The translations under genes and the position numbers were made by a program. The notes beneath the pieces were generated by a model. It saw nothing but the letters and a program-made list of their open reading frames with translations, made no database searches and was not told the DNA's origin. From NCBI RefSeq assembly GCF_024211255.1, contig NZ_JAMLDY010000025.1:1-50049 (forward strand): a DNA stretch of 50,049 bases, given 5' to 3'. This document shows, in pieces, positions 26,241 to 35,076 of the stretch (its first letter is position 1; every line of letters begins with the position of its first letter). Source of the DNA: Sphingomonas liriopis. GTDB taxonomy: Bacteria > Pseudomonadota > Alphaproteobacteria > Sphingomonadales > Sphingomonadaceae.

Positions 26241-27218
26241 ATGCTGAAGCCCGAGATCGAGGACGGTCAGGCGAGCCTCGCCGATCCGCAGTTCCGCGCC
26301 GATGTGCTCGCCGGGCTGGAACGCCGGCCGCGCGCGATCCCCGCGCGCTGGTTCTACGACCGGCGCGGGTCGGAGCTGTTCGAGGCGATCACCGATCTGC
26401 CCGAATATTATCCGACGCGGACCGAGACGGCGATGCTTGGAACCGCCTGTCCGCAGGTGGCGGAGATCGCCGGGCCGGGGCGTGCGGTGGTCGAGTTCGG
26501 GTCGGGGTCGTCGGTGAAGACCCCGCTGCTGCTGAGCACGGTGCGGCCGTCGGCCTATGTGCCGATCGATATCTCGGGCGACTTCCTGCGCGAATCGTCG
26601 CGGGTGCTGTCGGCGGCGTTTCCCGAGCTGCTGGTGCTGCCGTTCGAGGCGGATTTCCTGCGCCCGCTCGCGCTGCCGCAGACGATCGCGGCGACGCCCA
26701 AGCTGGGGTTTTTTCCCGGATCGACGATCGGCAACATGATCCCGCTGATGGCGGTCGACCTGCTGCGTGCGATGCGCGCGTCGCTAGGGGAGGGTGCGAT
26801 GCTGCTGATCGGGATGGACCGGATCAAGGACGAAGGCACGCTGGTCGCCGCCTATGACGATGCCGCCGGCGTGACCGCGGCGTTCAACCGCAACCTGCTC
26901 GAACGGATCAACCGCGAGCTGGACGGTACGATCCCCATCGACGCCTTCGCGCACGAGGCGCGGTGGAACGACGATCGCGCGCGGATCGAGATGCATCTGG
27001 TGGCGACGCGCGACGTGTCCTTTGCCGTCGACGGGCGGCCGTTTTCGGTTGGGGCGGGCGAGAGCATCCACACCGAGAACAGCCACAAATACGGATCGCG
27101 CGATGCGCGCATCCTGCTGCGGTCGGGCGGGTGGACGCCGATCCGCGAATGGACCGATCCCGATAGCCTGTTCGGCCTCTACCTCGCCGAAGCGCAGGCG
27201 GAGCGGCCGGCGCCCTGA
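26241..27218 (+). CDS. egtD: L-histidine N(alpha)-methyltransferase EgtD
   Basis: A 325-residue SAM enzyme making hercynine by trimethylating histidine. [20 protein letters not shown] and [11 protein letters not shown] are the EgtD/DUF2260 entry motifs. [16 protein letters not shown] is the SAM-binding glycine loop, and [10 protein letters not shown] is a second signature. The late segment [12 protein letters not shown] contributes to the histidine pocket. It is the second gene of an egtBD pair; egtA, egtC and egtE homologues are not in the window. No promoter is seen between the two genes. Confidence 0.96.
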   Translation: MLKPEIEDGQASLADPQFRADVLAGLERRPRAIPARWFYDRRGSELFEAITDLPEYYPTRTETAMLGTACPQVAEIAGPGRAVVEFGSGSSVKTPLLLSTVRPSAYVPIDISGDFLRESSRVLSAAFPELLVLPFEADFLRPLALPQTIAATPKLGFFPGSTIGNMIPLMAVDLLRAMRASLGEGAMLLIGMDRIKDEGTLVAAYDDAAGVTAAFNRNLLERINRELDGTIPIDAFAHEARWNDDRARIEMHLVATRDVSFAVDGRPFSVGAGESIHTENSHKYGSRDARILLRSGGWTPIREWTDPDSLFGLYLAEAQAERPAP

Positions 27219-27315
27219 CCCACGCGCCCGGTGCCGGTCTGCGTGCGGACGGGCACACGCCGGACGGCTGACGATCCGCGCGAAAGCCGCTAGAGCGGCC
27301 GGCAAAAGGAGAGTC

Positions 27316-28188
27316 ATGATGCAGGCAGTTGGTGTGATCGGCGCAGGCCAGATGGGCGCGGGCATCGCGCAGGTGTCCGCCGCGGCGGGTTATCGCGTGA
27401 TCCTGTCCGACGTGTCGCAGGAGCGCGCCGAGGCGGGCAAGGCGGGGATCGCCAAGCAGCTCGCGCGCGCGGTCGAGAAGGAGAAGATCGATGCCGCGAC
27501 GCGCGACGCGACGCTCGGCCGGATCGAGACGGTCGGCGACGTCGCGGCGATGGGTGACTGCGCGCTGGTGATCGAGGCGGCGACCGAGCGCGAGGAGATC
27601 AAGCGCGCGATCTTCAAGAATGTCGGCGCGGTGATGGGTGCGGATGCGATCCTGGCGTCGAATACCTCGTCGATCCCGATCACGCGGCTGGCACAGAGCT
27701 CGCCCGATCCGGCGCGGTTCATCGGCGTGCATTTCTTCAATCCGGTGCCGGTGATGGGGCTGATCGAGGTGATCCGTGGGCTTGCGACCTCGGATACGAC
27801 GGTCGCGAGAATCGAGGATTATGCCGAACGTCTCGGCAAGGCGGTGGTGCGCGCGAACGATGCGCCGGGGTTCATCGTCAACCGCGTGCTGATGCCGATG
27901 ATCAACGAAGCCGTCTTCGCGCTCGGCGAGGGCGTGGCGACGATCCGCGATATCGATCTCGCCTGCCAGCTGGGGCTCAATCATCCGATGGGGCCGCTGA
28001 CGCTCGCCGATTTCATCGGGCTCGATACGTGCCTGGAGATCACGCGGGTACTGTACGAGGGGACGGGCGATCCCAAGTTCCGGCCGGCGCCGCTGCTGGT
28101 GAAATATGTCGAGGCGGGCTGGTACGGGCGCAAGACCGGGCGCGGCTTCTACGATTACAGCGGGGCGACGCCGGAGCCGACCCGATGA
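27316..28188 (+). CDS. 3-hydroxybutyryl-CoA dehydrogenase
   Basis: A 290-residue NAD(P)-dependent short 3-hydroxyacyl-CoA dehydrogenase. The start is the first of two tandem ATGs with AAAGGAGAG upstream. [20 protein letters not shown] is the dinucleotide loop and [14 protein letters not shown] the substrate serine region. [19 protein letters not shown] carries the catalytic His, and [18 protein letters not shown] the C-terminal dimer motif. It could serve butanoate or polyhydroxybutyrate-related metabolism. The stop overlaps the next small gene (ATGA). Confidence 0.94.
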   Translation: MMQAVGVIGAGQMGAGIAQVSAAAGYRVILSDVSQERAEAGKAGIAKQLARAVEKEKIDAATRDATLGRIETVGDVAAMGDCALVIEAATEREEIKRAIFKNVGAVMGADAILASNTSSIPITRLAQSSPDPARFIGVHFFNPVPVMGLIEVIRGLATSDTTVARIEDYAERLGKAVVRANDAPGFIVNRVLMPMINEAVFALGEGVATIRDIDLACQLGLNHPMGPLTLADFIGLDTCLEITRVLYEGTGDPKFRPAPLLVKYVEAGWYGRKTGRGFYDYSGATPEPTR

Positions 28189-28331
28189 GCCTGGATGATA
28201 CGATCGTCGATACACCCGAGGGTCCGATGACCTACAAGGAGTGGAAGAAGAAGAACCCGGTGCAGCTGCCGTCGCGCCGGACCAAGGGCAAGGACCTGCC
28301 CAACAAGGTGAAGATGCGGACCGACGAATAG
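28185..28331 (+). CDS. Small conserved-looking hypothetical protein (48 aa)
   Basis: The ATG overlaps the stop of the dehydrogenase gene (ATGA). The product begins [20 protein letters not shown], followed by [20 protein letters not shown] and KVKMRTDE. It is soluble, lysine-rich and without cysteines. Strict coupling to the dehydrogenase and a codon use like its neighbours argue for a real gene. No domain is recognised. Confidence 0.7.
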   Translation: MSLDDTIVDTPEGPMTYKEWKKKNPVQLPSRRTKGKDLPNKVKMRTDE

Positions 28332-28347
28332 GCTGCCGCCACTTCTC

Positions 28348-28452
28348 CGTCATCCCGGCGAACGCCGGGACCCATGGTTTCAGTGCGCTCGGTTGGATCG
28401 CCTTGCCATCAGCCGCCTGCATCCATGGGTCCCGACTTTCGTCGGGATGACG
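28348..28452. repeat. 105-bp paired-hairpin repeat (family E)
   Basis: The left arm CGTCATCCCGGCGAACGCCG (GGACCCATGG following) and right arm CCATGGGTCCCGACTTTCGT (CGGGATGACG following) are inverse to each other. Each contains a hairpin (CCCGGC-GAA-GCCGGG-like and CCCGAC-TTTC-GTCGGG). Its right part lies inside the 3' end of the amino-acid permease reading frame. Confidence 0.8.
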
Positions 28453-29764
28453 AGAGAGGGCCGAACCGGACGAGGTAAACACCGGCCAGCACCGCCAGGA
28501 ACGGCACCCCGTACACCAGCGTCAGCGCGAACGGCGCGGTGAAGGGCGTCGTCAGCAGGATCGCAAGGATCGCCAGCGCGCCGGCGAGGCTGGTCCACGG
28601 ATGGCCCCACAGCCGGAACGCGGCCGGCGCGCCATGCCGGCGGCGGAAGGCGAGGTGGGTGACGAAGATCATCCCCCACGTGAACAGCGCGCCGAAGATC
28701 GACACCGCGATCATCACCCCGAATGCGGCATCCGGCCGCCAGGCGTAGACGCCGCCCGCCACCGCGATTCCCGCCGCCGACACCAGCAGCGCCGCGACCG
28801 GCACGCCGCGCGAATCGACCCGCGCCAATGCGACCGGCGCGAGGCCGCTTTCGGCGAGGCTGAACAGCATGCGCGAGGCGGTGTAGAGCTGGCTGTTCAT
28901 CGCCGACAGCGCCGCGACCAGCACCACCGCATTGATGATCCCGGCGGCATAGGGCAGGCCGCTCGCCGCCATGACGGTGACGAACGGGCTAGTCGCGGTC
29001 CCGGCCTCAGTCCACGGCAGCACCGCCAGCATCACCGCGAGGCTGCCGAGGTAGAAGAGCGCGAGGCGCAGCATCGTCGAACGGAAGGCGCGGACGATCG
29101 CGCGTTCGGGATCGCGCGCCTCGCCCGCGGCGACCGCGATCATCTCGATGCTGAGATAGCTGAAGATCGACACGATCACCGCGGTCCAGATGCCGCCGAT
29201 CCCGTGCGGCGCGAACCCGCCGTGCGCGGTGTAGTTGGCCAGTCCCGTGCCGTTGCGCACGATCAGCCAGCCGCCGAGCAGGATGAAGGCGAGGATCGCG
29301 GCGATCTTGATCGCGGAGAAGAGGTATTCGACCGCCCCGAAGGCGCGCACGCTGGCGAGGTTGACCCCGAGCAGCGCCAGCGCGAACCCCGCGATCCACC
29401 ACAGCCCCGGCACCTCGGGCGCCCAGTAGCGCATGTAGATCGCGACCGCGGTCACCTCCGTCCCGATCGCGAGGATGATGCAGGTGACATAGGCGTAGCG
29501 GACCAGGAAGCCGGCGAAGCGGCCGAGATAACGTTCGGCGAACAGCCCGAACGATCCCGTCGCCGGGTCCGCGACGGTCATCTCGGCGAGGCACCCCATC
29601 AGCGACAGCGTGACGAGCCCGCCGATCGCATAGCTGACCAGCACTGCGGGCCCGGCGAGTTGGATCGCGAAGCCGCTGCCGAGGAACAGCCCGGTGCCGA
29701 TCGCGCCGCCGATCGCGATCATCGCCAGCTGGCCCGGCCCCAGGGTGCGCTTGAGGCCGGTCAT
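28409..29764 (-). CDS. Amino acid permease (APC superfamily)
   Basis: A 451-residue transporter from the ATG at 29764. The first helix contains QLAMIAIGGAIGTGLFLGSG, the AAT-type signature that unwinds to bind the amino-acid backbone. About twelve membrane helices follow, with GEARDPERAIVRAFRSTMLR between helices 6 and 7. The last 14 residues (SSSRRKSGPMDAGG) are encoded by the family E repeat, so the original stop was probably lost and a repeat-derived tail added. It lies 11 bases downstream of the nucleoside transporter gene on the same strand. The substrate is unknown. Confidence 0.9.
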   Translation of the reverse strand: MTGLKRTLGPGQLAMIAIGGAIGTGLFLGSGFAIQLAGPAVLVSYAIGGLVTLSLMGCLAEMTVADPATGSFGLFAERYLGRFAGFLVRYAYVTCIILAIGTEVTAVAIYMRYWAPEVPGLWWIAGFALALLGVNLASVRAFGAVEYLFSAIKIAAILAFILLGGWLIVRNGTGLANYTAHGGFAPHGIGGIWTAVIVSIFSYLSIEMIAVAAGEARDPERAIVRAFRSTMLRLALFYLGSLAVMLAVLPWTEAGTATSPFVTVMAASGLPYAAGIINAVVLVAALSAMNSQLYTASRMLFSLAESGLAPVALARVDSRGVPVAALLVSAAGIAVAGGVYAWRPDAAFGVMIAVSIFGALFTWGMIFVTHLAFRRRHGAPAAFRLWGHPWTSLAGALAILAILLTTPFTAPFALTLVYGVPFLAVLAGVYLVRFGPLSSSRRKSGPMDAGG

Positions 29765-29775
29765 CGTCGCACGGC

Positions 29776-31110
29776 TCAGCCGATCAGCAGGCCGGCGAGC
29801 GCCGCCGACATGAGGTTGGCGAGGCTGCCCGCGGCGAGCGCGCGCAGGCCCAGCCTGGCGATCATCGGCCGCTGGTTGGGGGCGAGGCTGCCGGTGACCG
29901 CCATCTGGATCGCGATCGACGAGAAATTGGCGAAGCCGCACAGCGCGAAGGTGACGACCGCGACGGTGCGCGCCGACAGTGCGGTCTGCTTGCCGAGGTC
30001 GATATAGGCGACGAATTCGTTGAGCACGATCTTCTCGCCGAACAGCCCGCCGGCGATGGCCGCCTCGTCCCATGGCACGTTCAGGAGGAACATCACCGGC
30101 TGGAAGACGTAACCGAGCAGCGCCTGGAAGCTGAGGCCGGGCAGGCCGACGAGGCTGCCGAGCCCGCCGAGCAGGCCGTTGGCGAGCGCGACCAGCGCGA
30201 CGAACGCCAGCACCATCGCGCCGACCGCGACCGCGAGCCGCACGCCGGTCTGCGCACCCTGTGCGGCGGCCATGATGAGGTTGGCGGGCTTTTCCTCGTC
30301 GTGCGTCGCCTCGGGCAGCGGTTCGCCCGGCGTGCCGCCTTCGGGCAGCAGCGCGGCGGGGCCGGCGCCGCTGATCCGGTGTTCGGCGAGCGCGATGACC
30401 CGGTTCTCGTCGGGCTGGTCGCCGAGCGGCAATTCGCCTTCGGGCGGCACGCTGCGGTCGGGCATGATGATCTTGGCCATCAGGATGCCGCCGGGCGCGG
30501 CCATGAAGCTCGCCGCGAGGAGGTATTCGATGCGGATGCCCATCGACGCGTATGCGGCGAGGATGGTGCCGGCGACGCCCGCCATGCCGCTGGTCATCAC
30601 CGTGAACAGCTGCGGCGGGGTGAGGCCGGCGAGGTAGGGGCGGATGACGAGCGGCGATTCGGACTGGCCGACGAAGATGTTCGCCGCGGCGCAGAGCGAT
30701 TCGACCTTGGACGTGCCGACGACCTTCTCGATTCCGCCGCCGACCCAGCGCACCACCAGCTGCATGACGCCGAGGTAGTAGAGGATCGAGACGAGGCTGG
30801 CGAAGAAGATGATGACCGGCAGCGCGGCGATCGCGAAGCTCTGCCCGCCGATCTCGGGCGTGGCGAGCTTGCCGAACAGGAATTCGGTGCCGCGCTGCGA
30901 ATAGCCGAGCAGCGCCGAGACGCCCGCCGAGGCGCCGGCGAGCGCCTGCCGCCCCGGCCCCCAGTAGAGCACGATCGTCGCGATCACCGCCTGCAGCGCG
31001 AACGCCGCGCCGACGACGCGCAGCCGGATCGCGCGGCGATCGGTGGAGAGCGCGAAGGCGATGCCGAGGATGACGAGGATACCGGCGACGCCGATCAGGA
31101 TACGATGCAT
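29776..31110 (-). CDS. Concentrative nucleoside transporter (NupC/CNT family)
   Basis: A 444-residue membrane protein from the ATG at 31110, preceded by GCAGGG. The N-terminal helices are followed by FASLVSILYYLGVMQLVV. ANIFVGQSESPLVIRPYL is the nucleoside-binding hairpin. A charged cytoplasmic insert (about 225-275) and GEKIVLNEFVAYIDLGKQT with FALCGFANFSSIAIQMAV complete the second binding half. CNT proteins import nucleosides with Na+ or H+. It is first in an apparent two-gene unit with the amino-acid permease. Confidence 0.93.
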   Translation of the reverse strand: MHRILIGVAGILVILGIAFALSTDRRAIRLRVVGAAFALQAVIATIVLYWGPGRQALAGASAGVSALLGYSQRGTEFLFGKLATPEIGGQSFAIAALPVIIFFASLVSILYYLGVMQLVVRWVGGGIEKVVGTSKVESLCAAANIFVGQSESPLVIRPYLAGLTPPQLFTVMTSGMAGVAGTILAAYASMGIRIEYLLAASFMAAPGGILMAKIIMPDRSVPPEGELPLGDQPDENRVIALAEHRISGAGPAALLPEGGTPGEPLPEATHDEEKPANLIMAAAQGAQTGVRLAVAVGAMVLAFVALVALANGLLGGLGSLVGLPGLSFQALLGYVFQPVMFLLNVPWDEAAIAGGLFGEKIVLNEFVAYIDLGKQTALSARTVAVVTFALCGFANFSSIAIQMAVTGSLAPNQRPMIARLGLRALAAGSLANLMSAALAGLLIG

Positions 31111-31223
31111 GAATGGCCCTGCGGGAATGAACCGCCGCAGCCCCCCGGCGGCGACAGGCCAGCATACACGGCGTTTTTCGTGAGACCAGCGGGGATTGAG
31201 GGTGTGCTCCGTCAAGCTCCCTC

Positions 31224-31331
31224 CGTCACCCCGGACTCGTTCCGGGGTCCACTCCGCGGCGAGGCGTACGGCTCGAGCCTCTTGCCCTGTGCTCGCGGCC
31301 CGGTGGACCCCGGAACGAGTCCGGGGTGACG
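31224..31331 (+). repeat. Family A paired-hairpin repeat, copy 3
   Basis: Both arms carry the same variant loop (CTCGT on the left, ACGAG on the right, exact complements), unlike the CTTGT loop of most copies. The arms therefore match each other better than they match other copies. The 311-base gap between the nucleoside transporter and yhhQ (31111-31421) contains this element and the putative yhhQ promoter. Confidence 0.85.
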
Positions 31332-31386
31332 GAGGAGGTATGGCGATCGGTCGCCTCCTACATCGCGCCCACCGGCGGCAACCCGT

Positions 31387-31414
31387 TTGACCTTGGCGCC
31401 AAAGCCGTTAGCGT
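31387..31414 (+). promoter_or_regulatory. Possible promoter of yhhQ, leaderless type
   Basis: TTGACC (31387-31392), a 16-base spacer and TAGCGT (31409-31414) end seven bases before the ATG at 31422. No ribosome-binding site lies between. No preQ1 riboswitch-like aptamer is seen. Confidence 0.4.
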
Positions 31415-31421
31415 CGCGGTG

Positions 31422-32099
31422 ATGGACACTCCCGCCCGCGCCATTCCGCGCTCGCTCTTCGCCTTCTCGATCTTCTACGGCGGCATGGTCTGCATCGCGG
31501 GCGTGCTCGGCAACAAGCAGGTGGCGCTGGGGCCGCTGTCGGCGCTGGGGCCGCTCGTCGGGCTGGGGCCGCTGGCGGTGGAGGCGGGGATCTTCGCGTT
31601 CCTGCTGCTCGTCGTCGTGTCGAGCGCGGTCGCCGAGCTGCACGGGCGGCACGTCGCCAACCGGCTGGTGCAGATCGGCTTCGTGCCGCTGGTGGTGTCG
31701 ATCCTGCTGTCGATCGTCGTGCTGTCGGTGCCCGCCGCCGCCGACATGGACCCGGTGCGGCGCGATGCGTTCGCGACGATCATGGGCGGGACGCCACGGA
31801 TCTGGCTGGGCGGGATCGTCGCCTATGGCATATCGCAGACGCTCAATGTGACGATCTTTGCGGCGTTGAAGGGGCGCGAGGGCGGCGGGCTGCTGTGGCT
31901 GCGTGCGGGGATCGCCAGCGTGCTGAGCCAAGTGGTCGATACGCTGCTGTTCGTGTCGATCGCGTTCGCCGGCGTGTTCCCGATCGGCGAGCTGCTGCTC
32001 GGGCAGATGATCGCCAAGGTGCTGCTGTCGGCGATCCTGGTGCCGCCGTTGATCTATCTGTTCGTCGGGCTGGGGCGGCGGCTGGATCGGGGGGCGTAA
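31422..32099 (+). CDS. yhhQ: Queuosine precursor transporter (YhhQ family)
   Basis: A 225-residue protein with six membrane segments. FAFSIFYGGMVCIAGVLGNK, VSSAVAELHGRHVANRLVQI and ASVLSQVVDTLLFVSIAF match the YhhQ/VUT_1 family, in which the S-Q-x-x-D-T segment is diagnostic. In E. coli YhhQ imports preQ0/preQ1 for queuosine synthesis. With GluQRS (23052), which modifies queuosine in tRNA-Asp, the strain probably uses salvaged queuosine. A -10-like hexamer seven bases before the ATG suggests a leaderless mRNA. Confidence 0.92.
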   Translation: MDTPARAIPRSLFAFSIFYGGMVCIAGVLGNKQVALGPLSALGPLVGLGPLAVEAGIFAFLLLVVVSSAVAELHGRHVANRLVQIGFVPLVVSILLSIVVLSVPAAADMDPVRRDAFATIMGGTPRIWLGGIVAYGISQTLNVTIFAALKGREGGGLLWLRAGIASVLSQVVDTLLFVSIAFAGVFPIGELLLGQMIAKVLLSAILVPPLIYLFVGLGRRLDRGA

Positions 32100-32108
32100 C
32101 GGCTTTTC

Positions 32109-32166
32109 CCGTTTGCCCTGAGCCTGTCGAAGGGCATGAGTCTCACCTGTTCACCAGCACGAACGG
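32109..32166 (+). repeat. Family B repeat, internally deleted, copy 2
   Basis: CCGTTTGCCCTGAGCCTGTC with GAAGGGC, then ATGAGTCTCACCTGTTCACC and AGCACGAACGG. It has the same structure as 14381-14438 and the same apparent deletion point. It lies between yhhQ and argB. Confidence 0.7.
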
Positions 32167-32229
32167 TTCGGGGGGTGGCATCGCTAAACCCGCTACTCAG
32201 GCGTCGCGCTCCCCGCTAAAGGCGCGGCC

Positions 32230-33129
32230 ATGACCGACTCCCCGCACCATGCCGCGCTGCTCCACAAGGCCGAGACGCTGACCGAGGCGCTGCCGTATCT
32301 GCAGCGCTATGCCGGGCAGACGTTCGTGGTGAAATACGGCGGCCACGCGATGGGCGATCCCGAGCTGGCGCGCGACTTCGCCGAGGATGTGGTGCTGCTG
32401 AAGGCGGTCGGGATCAACCCGGTCGTCGTCCATGGCGGCGGGCCGCAGATCGGCGCGATGCTGAAGCGGCTGGGGGTCGAATCACGCTTCATCGACGGTC
32501 TGCGCGTCACCGATGCGGAGACCGCGCGGATCGCCGAGATGGTCCTTGCCGGATCGATCAACAAGGAAATCGTCGCCTGGATCGGCCAGGCGGGCGGGCG
32601 CGCGGTCGGCATTTCGGGCAAGGACGCCAACCTCGTCACCGCGGTGAAAGTGGGGCGCGAGACGCCCGACACGCTGCAGGGGATCGAGCGCCACGTCGAT
32701 CTGGGCTTCGTCGGCGAACCGGTCGCGGTCGACCGGACGATCATCGATACGCTGTCGGGCAGCGGCATCATCCCGGTGGTCGCGCCGATCGCGCTGGGCG
32801 CGGACGGGCATACCTACAACATCAATGCCGACACGATGGCGGGCGCGATCGCGGCGGCGCTGGGCGCGTCGCGCTTCTTCCTGCTGACCGACGTCGCCGG
32901 CGTGCTCGACAAGGACAAGGTACTGCTGACCGACCTCGACCCGGCGCGGATCGCCGCGCTGAAGGCAGACGGGACGATTTCGGGGGGGATGATCCCCAAG
33001 GTCGATACGTGCGTCGCCGCGGTCGAATCGGGGGTGGACGCCGCGGTGATCCTCGACGGGCGCGTGCCGCATGCGATGCTGCTGGAGATCTTTACGTCGG
33101 CGGGCGCGGGGACGTTGGTGCACGCGTAA
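32230..33129 (+). CDS. argB: Acetylglutamate kinase
   Basis: A 299-residue enzyme phosphorylating N-acetylglutamate, the second step of arginine synthesis. [20 protein letters not shown] contains the N-terminal Lys-Gly-Gly nucleotide loop, [20 protein letters not shown] binds substrate, and [13 protein letters not shown] is conserved. [15 protein letters not shown] and [20 protein letters not shown] end the active site. The N-terminal helix ([20 protein letters not shown]) is typical of arginine-inhibited, hexameric forms, so feedback control is likely. AAAGG precedes the ATG. No other arg genes are adjacent. Confidence 0.96.
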   Translation: MTDSPHHAALLHKAETLTEALPYLQRYAGQTFVVKYGGHAMGDPELARDFAEDVVLLKAVGINPVVVHGGGPQIGAMLKRLGVESRFIDGLRVTDAETARIAEMVLAGSINKEIVAWIGQAGGRAVGISGKDANLVTAVKVGRETPDTLQGIERHVDLGFVGEPVAVDRTIIDTLSGSGIIPVVAPIALGADGHTYNINADTMAGAIAAALGASRFFLLTDVAGVLDKDKVLLTDLDPARIAALKADGTISGGMIPKVDTCVAAVESGVDAAVILDGRVPHAMLLEIFTSAGAGTLVHA

Positions 33130-33186
33130 GCCGACCGCCCGAGCGCGGTTGGCCGATGGGATTGATGCGGCCGTTCTCCATCCCTT

Positions 33187-33293
33187 CGTCACCCCGGACG
33201 TGTTCCGGGGTCCACCCTTCGGCAAGCGCGACGCTGGAACCTCCTGTCCAACGCCTGTGGCCCGGTGGACCCCGGAACAAGTCCGGGGTGACG
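33187..33293 (+). repeat. Family A paired-hairpin repeat, copy 4
   Basis: Left arm CCCCGGACGTGTTCCGGGGT, right arm ACCCCGGAACAAGTCCGGGG; interior similar to copy 2 (GCTGGAACCTCCTGTC). The 461-base gap between argB and yggT (33130-33590) holds this element, the family B composite at 33372-33497 and no convincing gene. Confidence 0.85.
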
Positions 33294-33371
33294 AGGGATG
33301 TGGGGCGCTCCGCTGGTTACCCCTCCATATGCGACGGTCGCTATGTAGGCGTGCACCGATCCACCATCCAA

Positions 33372-33497
33372 CCGTTCGCCCTGAGCCTGTCGAAGGGCAT
33401 TGGACTCACCGTACTTCGACAGTGAGCAGGTGAAACATCCCCCGGATGTTTCAGTCGAGCCTGGGGGGCTCGGCGACCTGCTCACCAGCACGAACGG
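33372..33497 (-). repeat. Composite family B repeat carrying 64-bp insert, copy 3
   Basis: The left arm is CCGTTCGCCCTGAGCCTGTC with GAAGGGC; the right arm contains a 64-bp insert at 33422-33485. Against the other two copies the insert has paired changes that keep base pairing: GAAACATCC/GGATGTTTC instead of GAAACGTCC/GGACGTTTC, and GAGCC/GGCTC instead of GAGGC/GCCTC. The outer 10-bp stem is unchanged. Confidence 0.85.
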
Positions 33498-33590
33498 AGT
33501 TTCGTGTCGATGAGGAATTAGGGGCACCCCCTGTTCGGCGAGGCGCTTGATCGCTACGTCCGGCACGACCCCCTTATCCGGAGCCTCCGT

Positions 33591-33902
33591 GTGATCGCGC
33601 TCACCCTTATCCAGATCCTCCAGGTGCTGCTGAACGTGCTGTGGTGGATCATCATGGTCCAGTTCGTGCTGTCGCTGCTGATCGTGTTCAACGTCATCAA
33701 CACGTCGAACAATTTCGTCAGCTCGCTGCATTACGGGCTCGATCGGCTGACCGAGCCGCTCTACCGGCCGCTGCGCCGGATCCTGCCCAATATCAGCGGT
33801 ATCGATCTGGCGCCGCTGGTGGTGCTGATCGTGATCCGCATCCTCGACAGCGTCATCCTGCCCAATATCGCGATGAGCCTGCTGGCGAACGGCGCCGTCT
33901 GA
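33591..33902 (+). CDS. YggT-family membrane protein
   Basis: A 103-residue protein from GTG at 33591, with GGAG upstream. Two hydrophobic regions (about 4-35 and 73-98) flank the conserved loop LTEPLYRPLRRILPNISGID, the YggT signature. The family is linked to membrane organisation, osmotic shock tolerance or cofactor-complex assembly; its exact role is unresolved. It opens a four-gene unit with DUF167, folD and marC in which successive genes are nearly or actually overlapping. Confidence 0.92.
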   Translation: MIALTLIQILQVLLNVLWWIIMVQFVLSLLIVFNVINTSNNFVSSLHYGLDRLTEPLYRPLRRILPNISGIDLAPLVVLIVIRILDSVILPNIAMSLLANGAV

Positions 33903-33910
33903 AGGCGATC

Positions 33911-34213
33911 GTGCCGGCGTGGGCCGCGCGCGACGACGGTATCGTGCTGGCCGTCCGGGTGACGCCGCGCGGCAGGCGTAACGCGCTGGTTGCGGGGACG
34001 GACGAGCATCTTGCCGCGCGGCTCGCCGCGGCGCCGGTCGATGGCAAGGCGAATGCGGCGCTGATCGCGCTGGTCGCCGACCGGTTCGGCGTGGCGAAGC
34101 GTGCGGTGACGCTGGTCGCGGGCGAGACGGCGCGGGTGAAGCGGCTGCACGTCGCCGGCGATCCGGCCGCGCTGGCGAAGATCGCCGCCAGCCTCTATGA
34201 GGCCGCGGCATGA
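33911..34213 (+). CDS. DUF167 (YggU) family protein
   Basis: A 100-residue protein. GTG at 33911 is chosen because GAAGG lies six bases upstream. The reading frame also extends to a CTG at 33899 that overlaps the YggT stop. [17 protein letters not shown] and [20 protein letters not shown] are the family core, followed by [16 protein letters not shown]. The YggT-DUF167 order is widely conserved. The fold is known but the function is not. The stop overlaps the folD ATG by four bases (ATGA). Confidence 0.9.
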   Translation: MPAWAARDDGIVLAVRVTPRGRRNALVAGTDEHLAARLAAAPVDGKANAALIALVADRFGVAKRAVTLVAGETARVKRLHVAGDPAALAKIAASLYEAAA

Positions 34214-35076
34214 CCGCCACGATCATCGACGGCAAGGCGCACGCCCTTGCGCTCCGCACCCGCGTCGCCGCGCAGGTCGCGACCTTCCGCGCCGCCACCG
34301 GCCGTGCGCCGGGCCTCGCCGTCGTGCTGGTCGGCGAGGACCCCGCGTCGGCCGTCTACGTCCGCAACAAGGGCAAGGCGACGCGTGACGCGGGCATGGA
34401 GAGCTTCGAGCATCGCCTGCCCGCCGATACGACCTCGGACGTGCTGCTGGCGCTGGTGGCGCGGCTCAACGCCGATCCGGCGGTCGATGGCATCCTCGTC
34501 CAGCTGCCGCTGCCGGCGCATATCGATGCGCAGGCCGTGCTGCTCGCGATCGACCCGGACAAGGACGTCGATGGCTTCCACCCGGTCAACGCCGGGCGGC
34601 TGGCGATCGGCGCCGAGGGCTTCGTACCGTGTACGCCCCTGGGTTGCCTGATGCTGCTGCAGGACGTCCACCCGCATCTGGCGGGGCTGGAGGCGGTGGT
34701 CGTCGGCCGCTCGAACATCGTCGGCAAGCCGATGGCGCAATTGCTGCTCCAGCAGAGCTGCACGGTGACGATCGTCCACAGCCGCACCCGCGACGTCTTC
34801 GGGCATACCCGTCAGGCGGACATCGTGGTCGCCGCGGTCGGCATCCCGCAGTTCATCCGCGGCGACTGGATCAAGCCCGGCGCCACCGTGATCGACGTCG
34901 GCATCAACCGCACCGATGCGGGCCTCGTCGGCGACGTCGACTTCGCCGCGGCCGCCCAGGTCGCGGGCGCGATCACGCCGGTGCCGGGCGGGGTCGGGCC
35001 GATGACGATCGCCTGCCTGATCCGCAACACCTATGTCTCCGCCTGCCGCCGGGATGGCGTGGAGGCGAGGCTGTGA
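34210..35076 (+). CDS. folD: Bifunctional methylenetetrahydrofolate dehydrogenase/cyclohydrolase
   Basis: A 288-residue enzyme interconverting 5,10-methylene-, methenyl- and 10-formyl-tetrahydrofolate. [20 protein letters not shown] carries the catalytic Lys. [46 protein letters not shown] (NADP site) and [14 protein letters not shown] are all present. Full length. It overlaps DUF167 (ATGA) and marC (GTGA), so it is translationally coupled on both sides. Confidence 0.97.
   Translation: MTATIIDGKAHALALRTRVAAQVATFRAATGRAPGLAVVLVGEDPASAVYVRNKGKATRDAGMESFEHRLPADTTSDVLLALVARLNADPAVDGILVQLPLPAHIDAQAVLLAIDPDKDVDGFHPVNAGRLAIGAEGFVPCTPLGCLMLLQDVHPHLAGLEAVVVGRSNIVGKPMAQLLLQQSCTVTIVHSRTRDVFGHTRQADIVVAAVGIPQFIRGDWIKPGATVIDVGINRTDAGLVGDVDFAAAAQVAGAITPVPGGVGPMTIACLIRNTYVSACRRDGVEARL

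Noticed and set aside
28409..31165. Apparent 918-residue fusion of a permease with another protein
   Set aside because: The upstream part is an out-of-frame reading of the nucleoside transporter gene; the permease starts at 29764.
31332..31421. preQ1 riboswitch before yhhQ
   Set aside because: No aptamer-like pseudoknot or A-rich tail could be found in the 90 bases before the ATG.
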